In this document: positions 6,122 through 9,210 of the stretch, piece by piece
Numbering within the stretch: the stretch's first letter is position 1
Layout of the letters: the number at the start of each line of letters is the position of its first letter
Assembly (NCBI GenBank): GCA_030628905.1
Contig: DAOVQB010000179.1
Coordinates: forward strand, 1 to 9,210
Reading direction: 5' to 3'
Source: DAOVQB01 sp023128935
Lineage (GTDB): Bacteria; Eisenbacteria; RBG-16-71-46; CAIMUX01; WJJG01
Length of the DNA stretch: 9,210 bases
Made by a program: the position numbers and the translations under genes
Notes under the pieces: generated by a model
The model's database searches: none
What the model saw: the letters and a program-made list of their open reading frames with translations, nothing else
Told to the model about the DNA's origin: nothing

Positions 6122-6395
6122 TCTTCCGGCCGTGGCCCCGGACCCCTGATACGTACGCGCCACCGGCCGCACCCGCATGCCAAGGATCACGCGGGGGCGC
6201 TGCGTCACGGTCACTCGCACCCTTCGGTGAATCACAGGCAACCACCCGATGTGCCCCCGCGCGTCAAGCTCGCCTCTTCATTCATCGAATGCACTGAAAG
6301 GTGCAAGTCTCATGCCCGAACAGGGAATTTCTCGTAATCGCTTGATGGAAAGAGAATTGGGCGGAGCAACCAAGAGCAGGACTCGGCCCTAAACC

Positions 6396-6409
6396 TCAAC
6401 CTAGGTTGA
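6396..6409. promoter_or_regulatory. Perfect 14-bp palindrome TCAACCTAGGTTGA
   Basis: The 14 bases are perfectly self-complementary, and TTGACA (6406-6411) overlaps the right end on the plus strand. The pattern is reminiscent of MerR-type operators such as CCTCAA...TTGAGG, but no MerR-family gene is in the window and no good -10 follows TTGACA. It lies 22 bp before the 30-bp repeat array. Confidence 0.35.
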
Positions 6410-6431
6410 CAAGCCTTCAATGCGCGCTAAA

Positions 6432-6581
6432 CCTGAAAGCTTGACAGATGTGTACTAGCAGCCTGAAGCCTTGGCAGAAGCGTACCAGTATCTTGAAGCC
6501 TTGGCAGAAGCGTACCAGTATCTTGAAGCCTTGGCAGAAGCGTACCAGTATCTTGAAGCCTTGGCAGATGTGTACAAGCAT
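6432..6581. repeat. Five tandem 30-bp repeats
   Basis: Units start at 6432, 6462, 6492, 6522 and 6552. Units 3 and 4 are identical and unit 2 differs by one base. The outer units 1 and 5 share CAGATGTGTAC in place of CAGAAGCGTACC, so the interior looks expanded or homogenised between older edge copies. The period is a multiple of three. The plus frame gives an amphipathic decapeptide, LEALAEAYQY, with units 1 and 5 reading LTDVY and LADVY. Unit 1 has TAG where unit 5 has AAG, a single-base stop. The minus frame gives ILVRFCQGFK. Contiguous units without spacers exclude a CRISPR array. Confidence 0.95.
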
Positions 6582-6637
6582 GGGCAGCTTCGGCACCGGC
6601 CCGGAAACGCCACCCAGCACAGTCGCCAGCGGCCGAA

Positions 6638-8176
6638 TCAAGACCCCTCCTGATGCCCCGCGAACTTGCTCACGGCTTGCGCCGAGATGCCCAGCAGCAG
6701 GCCCGCCTTCGTGCGGTTGCCGCCTGTTATCTCAAGCGCACGCAGCAGGAGTTGCTTCCGCACGGTTCCCAGGAAGCTTTCCAGAGAGAACCCCTCGTGC
6801 GGTTCGGGCAGTGACGACAGCGGGTCGGCCTCGACACCAATGTCCCTGATTATCAGGTCATCGGCTTGCAGAACGTCGGCGGACGACATCATCACAGAGC
6901 GCTCCAGAGTGTTCTGCAGGTCGCGCACATTCCCCGGCCAGCTGTGCGTCTGAAGACGGCGCAAGGCGTCGGGTGCCAGCCGGCGCCGCCTTCGCAAGTT
7001 CGAGTTGAGGCGATCCAGGAGCAGTAGGGCTATCTTCGGTATGTCAGAGGGCCGCTTCCTCAAGGGGGGCAGCTGAATATCACCCACGGCGAGACGGTAG
7101 TACAGATCCTCCCTGAACTCACCGGCGTGAATCCCCTCGGGCAGATCGCGGTTGGTGGCCGCGACGACCCGCACATCCACCTCCTGCGGTGCTTCGGCTC
7201 CCACCGGTTCCACCTTACCGTCATCCAGAACGCGCAGCAGCTTCGCCTGCGCGGCGACGGGCAATTCACCGATCTCATCCAAGAACAGGGTCCCGCCGTC
7301 GGCCAGGACAAACTTGCCCACCTGATCGCGTGTGGCCCCGGTGAAGGCGCCCTTCTTGTGACCGAACAGAGAACTTTCAACAAGATCCTTGGGAATGGCG
7401 CTGCAATTGACCGGCACAAAGCATTCCCGCGGTCGCCCGCTCAGACGATGGATGAACTTGGCCAACAACTCCTTCCCGGTACCGGTCTCGCCTTGAATGA
7501 TCACCGGCGCGCTCGATGGCGCAAGGGCGGCAGCCTCCTCGAGTGCCTTCCGCATGCTCGGATGATCCGCGACCATCCCCAGATCTTGCAGGATGGCTTC
7601 CGGGTCCGGTGCGGGCACGGAAGCTGACATGAACTCGTCGGGTCGCATCGCCCCGGCCACTCCGCGCATGGTGGCCGAATCGATGCCGGACCTAATCTCC
7701 GGCATCCATGGCAAGCTGAGATCGACTTCATCAACCAGGGACCTCTCGCGGGTCACAAAGCGTGGGGGGCGCACATTGAGGATATGAGCCGGGATCTCAC
7801 CGCTTGCCGCCAGCATCAACCAGCAGGCGTGCATCTGCGGAGTGCCCGAGGCGACCGCGATGAAGCACTCGCCACATGCCGAGCCCTCATTGAGTTCCCG
7901 GTAGTGCTCGCGCAGTTGCTTCAGAATCGCGGCATAGTCAGTCGGGTCCTCCAGTGCGAGTTCGCGCACGTCCACCTCAATCGACGGGTGCCGCTGTCTG
8001 ATTGCATCCAGTGTGCTCCGGGAGTTGGCCTCCGCCCGCGGTGTCGAGAAGAGCACAACCCGGTCGAACGGCCGCACCGCGATGAGCGAGAGGATGGGAC
8101 CCGGCTGCTCATCGTCTCCCACGAGTCCCATCGTGAACGGATCGTGGAAACCGGTAAAGGTCAGGAGTGTCCTCAT
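6638..8176 (-). CDS. RtcR-like regulator: CARF-like domain, sigma-54 AAA+ and Fis-type HTH
   Basis: This is a 512-residue protein from ATG 8176. The frame stays open to 8440, but that extension is not protein-like, whereas AGGGGA 5 nt before 8176 and the N-terminus MRTLLTFTGFHDPF fit. Residues 1-~145 resemble the CARF/Rossmann sensor of RtcR: VLFSTP (41-46), then CFIAVASGTPQMHACWLML (104-122). The AAA+ domain has Walker A GETGTGKE (229-236), the sigma-54 contact loop GAFTGA (276-281), Walker B GTLFLDE (295-301), arginine-finger region REDLYYRL (355-362) and WPGNVRDL (413-420). A Fis-type HTH (GGNRTKAGLLLGISAQAVSK) ends the protein. Such activators open sigma-54 promoters; RtcR responds to RNA-end or tRNA damage and drives RNA-repair genes, and other CARF domains bind cyclic oligoadenylates. 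No rtcB, rtcA or cas gene is present, so ligand and target are unknown. The nearest candidate target is the small gene at 8444-8833. Confidence 0.88.
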   Translation of the reverse strand: MRTLLTFTGFHDPFTMGLVGDDEQPGPILSLIAVRPFDRVVLFSTPRAEANSRSTLDAIRQRHPSIEVDVRELALEDPTDYAAILKQLREHYRELNEGSACGECFIAVASGTPQMHACWLMLAASGEIPAHILNVRPPRFVTRERSLVDEVDLSLPWMPEIRSGIDSATMRGVAGAMRPDEFMSASVPAPDPEAILQDLGMVADHPSMRKALEEAAALAPSSAPVIIQGETGTGKELLAKFIHRLSGRPRECFVPVNCSAIPKDLVESSLFGHKKGAFTGATRDQVGKFVLADGGTLFLDEIGELPVAAQAKLLRVLDDGKVEPVGAEAPQEVDVRVVAATNRDLPEGIHAGEFREDLYYRLAVGDIQLPPLRKRPSDIPKIALLLLDRLNSNLRRRRRLAPDALRRLQTHSWPGNVRDLQNTLERSVMMSSADVLQADDLIIRDIGVEADPLSSLPEPHEGFSLESFLGTVRKQLLLRALEITGGNRTKAGLLLGISAQAVSKFAGHQEGS

Positions 8177-8181
8177 GCAGG

Positions 8182-8187
8182 TCCCCT
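8182..8187 (-). promoter_or_regulatory. Ribosome binding site choosing start 8176
   Basis: Minus-strand AGGGGA lies 5 nt before ATG 8176. It supports this start over the longer frame reaching 8440. Confidence 0.6.
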
Positions 8188-8246
8188 GGTCTGAAATGAC
8201 CCTGACTGGCGCCGCGCCGTGGGCCCAACCGATAGCGATAACGGCG

Positions 8247-8252
8247 ATTATA
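8247..8252 (-). promoter_or_regulatory. Possible -10 box for the CARF-sigma-54 regulator
   Basis: A perfect minus-strand TATAAT lies about 70 bp before ATG 8176. No good -35 is seen at 16-18 bp (GATCGT or similar), so the promoter would be weak or activator-dependent. It suggests the regulator has its own promoter within the 267-bp gap after the upstream gene. Confidence 0.35.
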
Positions 8253-8443
8253 CTGAACCAGCCGCGCGAACGATCAGGCGGATCATGCCAGGAAGCCCCG
8301 CGATCTTCAAGCTCGAGCAGCGGCCAGGAAGGGGATCTCATCATCGCAGTCGCAGTCACAGCCGACGCGAAGCACGGCCGGCCCGAAAGCACTCCCGACA
8401 TAGCCCACTGCTGAGTAATCCTGGATAGAAGCGGCGTCAACAG

Positions 8444-8833
8444 CTACTGTTCATCGAAAATCTGCCTGCGATCCTTTCCCGCCCAGAACGGGCAGTGCGG
8501 ACACACCTCACCCTCTGGGTAGTCAATCCCCTCCTCGTGCGGGCACCCATAGATACCCGGGGTGAGCGCCACGCTGCGAACCCGGTGGGACTCAAGGAAT
8601 GCCAAAACGGCATCCTGAATGCCCGCGTCATGGCGCACGTCAACATCCGGCGAAAGCCACTTCTCCATGAATTCAACCGGCCCGGCCTCCTCAAGGACAA
8701 TGCCGACCGCGATCTTGGACGCTACCTGATCATTCGGACCGTAGTAGGCCACGGTCCCAATCGGGTATCCGCGGTAGCCTTTCTGTGCCATCGCCTGGAT
8801 ACGTTTGCCTGGATCAGGAATTGGTCTGTTCAT
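8444..8833 (-). CDS. Conserved hypothetical Cys/His protein, 129 residues
   Basis: The start is ATG 8833 (MNRPIPDPGKRIQAMAQ), because GGGAGG lies 7 nt upstream of it; the in-frame ATG at 8848 precedes that ribosome site. The protein is soluble, with no signal peptide or membrane segment. An N-terminal block (GYRGYPIGTVAYYGPND, residues 19-35) is followed by an alpha/beta middle (KIAVGIV, 40-46; AVLAFLESHRVRSVAL, 75-90). A C-terminal motif GCPHEEGIDYPEGEVCPHC (96-114) offers C97, H99, C111 and C114 as likely metal ligands, followed by PFWAGKDR. I recall proteins ending this way as widespread conserved hypotheticals, but know no function. It lies upstream of, and in the same direction as, the CARF-sigma-54 regulator, 267 bp away. 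A sigma-54-like element precedes it, making it a candidate target of that regulator. Confidence 0.82.
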   Translation of the reverse strand: MNRPIPDPGKRIQAMAQKGYRGYPIGTVAYYGPNDQVASKIAVGIVLEEAGPVEFMEKWLSPDVDVRHDAGIQDAVLAFLESHRVRSVALTPGIYGCPHEEGIDYPEGEVCPHCPFWAGKDRRQIFDEQ

Positions 8834-8840
8834 CGGATCG

Positions 8841-8846
8841 CCTCCC
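8841..8846 (-). promoter_or_regulatory. Ribosome binding site choosing start 8833
   Basis: Minus-strand GGGAGG lies 7 nt before ATG 8833. It follows the alternative ATG at 8848 by one base, which rules that ATG out as the main start. Confidence 0.7.
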
Positions 8847-8885
8847 ATCAGCCATGCATGTGAGGTCGATAACCTGTCCGCGCGT

Positions 8886-8900
8886 CACACATGCCGTGTG
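8886..8900. promoter_or_regulatory. Inverted repeat CACAC-N5-GTGTG
   Basis: Perfect 5-bp arms lie in the leader of the Cys/His gene. A second perfect hairpin, AGCGAT-TCC-ATCGCT (8911-8925), lies just upstream at the start site predicted from the sigma-54 element. Either could be an RNA hairpin or a protein site; no evidence separates these. Confidence 0.3.
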
Positions 8901-8927
8901 CACATCTCGTAGCGATTCCATCGCTGC

Positions 8928-8942
8928 GCATCACATCTGCCA
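8928..8942 (-). promoter_or_regulatory. Sigma-54-type -24/-12 promoter candidate
   Basis: The minus strand reads CTGGCA, then seven bases, then TGC, with GG (8940-8941) and GC (8928-8929) separated by exactly 10 bp as sigma-54 requires. The -24 box matches YTGGCA fully and the -12 box matches 3 of 4 bases of TTGC. Transcription would start near 8916, about 83 nt before ATG 8833. The nearby gene encodes a sigma-54 activator, which raises plausibility, but such elements also occur by chance in GC-rich DNA. Confidence 0.35.
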
Positions 8943-8978
8943 GCAGACCACGCTGAGCTAACGCTCACATTGGCTGGC
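8939..8978. repeat. Nested inverted repeats at the end of truncated hicA
   Basis: The outer arms GCCAGC (8939-8944) and GCTGGC (8973-8978) enclose the inner arms TGAGC (8954-8958) and GCTCA (8963-8967) with a TAAC loop. CGCGA-GAAA-TCGCG (8978-8991) follows directly. The cluster spans the hicA break and abuts the sigma-54-like -24 box, so it could be an activator site or a rearrangement scar. Confidence 0.35.
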
Positions 8979-9054
8979 GCGAGAAATCGCGAAGGATCCG
9001 GCGTTGGAGTGCCGCGATGACGCGCTCATAGCCCAGGCTGGGAACCTTGGTCAT
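8965..9054 (-). pseudogene. hicA: HicA toxin, truncated to 29 codons
   Basis: ATG 9054 overlaps the hicB stop as ATGA, the usual coupled arrangement. The first 18 residues, MTKVPSLGYERVIAALQR, are a typical HicA start. Intact HicA then continues as a Gly-Phe strand and the RxRGSH segment with the catalytic histidine, over 60-90 residues. Here the frame switches to RILRDFSRQPM and stops at TGA 8965-8967. The next bases hold no GSH motif in any frame I checked. Without the histidine and most of the double-stranded-RNA-binding-like fold, mRNA cleavage should be lost. Nested inverted repeats mark the break. The HicA identity rests on the short N-terminus, the position after HicB and the ATGA overlap. 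Confidence 0.72.
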
Positions 9055-9210
9055 ACCGCGATTTCCGTGATTTCCGAGCCTGGTGTGTTGGTGAGGTCAT
9101 CCTCCACCGGCTCGAGGTAGAGGGTGATAGTATCCTTGATGTTTGCCAGCGCCTCTTCCCTCGTGTTGCCTTCGCTGATGCAACCAGGGAGAGTGGGAAC
9201 GTGGACGGTG
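9051..9210 (-). CDS. hicB: HicB-family antitoxin, C-terminal part (runs off the right edge)
   Basis: There are 52 complete codons ending at TGA 9051-9053. The sequence VPTLPGCISEGNTREEALAN and then IKDTITLYLEPVEDD is the signature of the HicB/UPF0150 partial RNase-H fold, in which P-x-LPGC-x-S-x-GxTxEEALxN is conserved. HicB binds and neutralises the HicA mRNA interferase and usually represses its own operon. The end (GSEITEIAV) has no added DNA-binding domain, as in the short type found before HicA. The N-terminal ~15-20 residues and the promoter lie outside the window. With hicA broken downstream, this is probably an orphan antitoxin. Confidence 0.85.
   Translation of the reverse strand, partial: TVHVPTLPGCISEGNTREEALANIKDTITLYLEPVEDDLTNTPGSEITEIAV

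Larger units (their letters stand above)
5799..6637. other. Stretch without an intact gene
   Basis: No convincing full gene is visible here. Longer open frames on both strands are rich in Arg, Pro and Ser, lack ribosome sites and look like by-products of GC-rich DNA. The stretch contains a PIN-domain-like tail fragment (5890-6039), an 18-bp tandem duplication, a 14-bp palindrome and a 30-bp tandem repeat, listed separately. It looks like decayed accessory DNA. Confidence 0.6.

Noticed and set aside
5792..6337. 181-residue plus-strand ORF
   Set aside because: It starts inside the operator of the DUF4143 gene, has no ribosome site and is an Arg/Pro/Ser/His-rich sequence without recognisable domains.
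6432..6581. CRISPR array
   Set aside because: The 30-bp units are contiguous with no spacers between them.
6462..6581. Series of sigma-54 promoters in the 30-bp repeats
   Set aside because: The minus-strand TGGTACGCTTCTGC word has only 9 bp between GG and GC. Sigma-54 needs 10, and the spacing is strict.
8177..8440. 88-residue N-terminal extension of the sigma-54 regulator
   Set aside because: It is in frame but not protein-like. A ribosome site (AGGGGA) and a family-like N-terminus place the start at 8176.
8439..8451. AACAG-CTA-CTGTT hairpin at the stop codon of the Cys/His gene
   Set aside because: The 5-bp stem is short and no T tract follows, so it is not supported as a terminator.

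Overview
The window is GC-rich bacterial DNA. Almost every gene is on the minus strand; the one clear plus-strand gene, an FN3-domain protein at 633-1514, faces the others. The secreted-type FN3 protein, a stand-alone GMP-synthase ATP-pyrophosphatase subunit, DUF4143-type ATPases, a HicAB remnant and an RtcR-like sigma-54 regulator are the mix seen in large-genome environmental bacteria. The C-terminal half of the FN3 protein resembles proteins I associate with uncultivated FCB-group-like lineages (Eisenbacteria/Krumholzibacteria/Latescibacteria type). That placement is an impression from memory, not a search result.

Layout. 1-371 (minus): N-terminus of an AsmA-family envelope protein that runs off the left edge. 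513-1514 (plus): FN3-domain protein whose 5' end looks lost. 1586-2998 (minus): AAA_14/DUF4143 ATPase. 3064-3282 (plus): a short coding-like fragment touching the guaA tail. 3237-4181 (minus): GuaA-like ATP-pyrophosphatase lacking a glutaminase domain. Its leader of about 230 nt carries 18 perfect-length TTTGGH hexamers below a promoter with a perfect -10. 4582-5763 (minus): a second, divergent AAA_14/DUF4143 ATPase, with a near-perfect 28-bp palindrome between a consensus -35 and the ATG; its mRNA should be leaderless. 5799-6637: no intact gene, but a PIN/DUF3368-like tail fragment, an 18-bp tandem duplication, a 14-bp palindrome and five 30-bp tandem repeats. 6638-8176 (minus): CARF-like domain + sigma-54 AAA+ + Fis-type HTH regulator (RtcR-like). 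8444-8833 (minus): conserved small Cys/His protein of unknown function, with a sigma-54-type -24/-12 element about 95 bp upstream. 8965-9210 (minus): HicB antitoxin tail overlapping a HicA toxin cut down to 29 codons.

How it fits together. guaA is the only clear core-metabolism gene and sits between two DUF4143 ATPases. With the broken hicA, the PIN tail, the truncated FN3 gene and several repeats, the region reads as an accessory or decaying island. The most coherent candidate system is the CARF-sigma-54 regulator plus the 129-residue Cys/His protein upstream of it, where a sigma-54 promoter would make that small protein the regulator's target. This link is inferred from promoter spacing and adjacency only.
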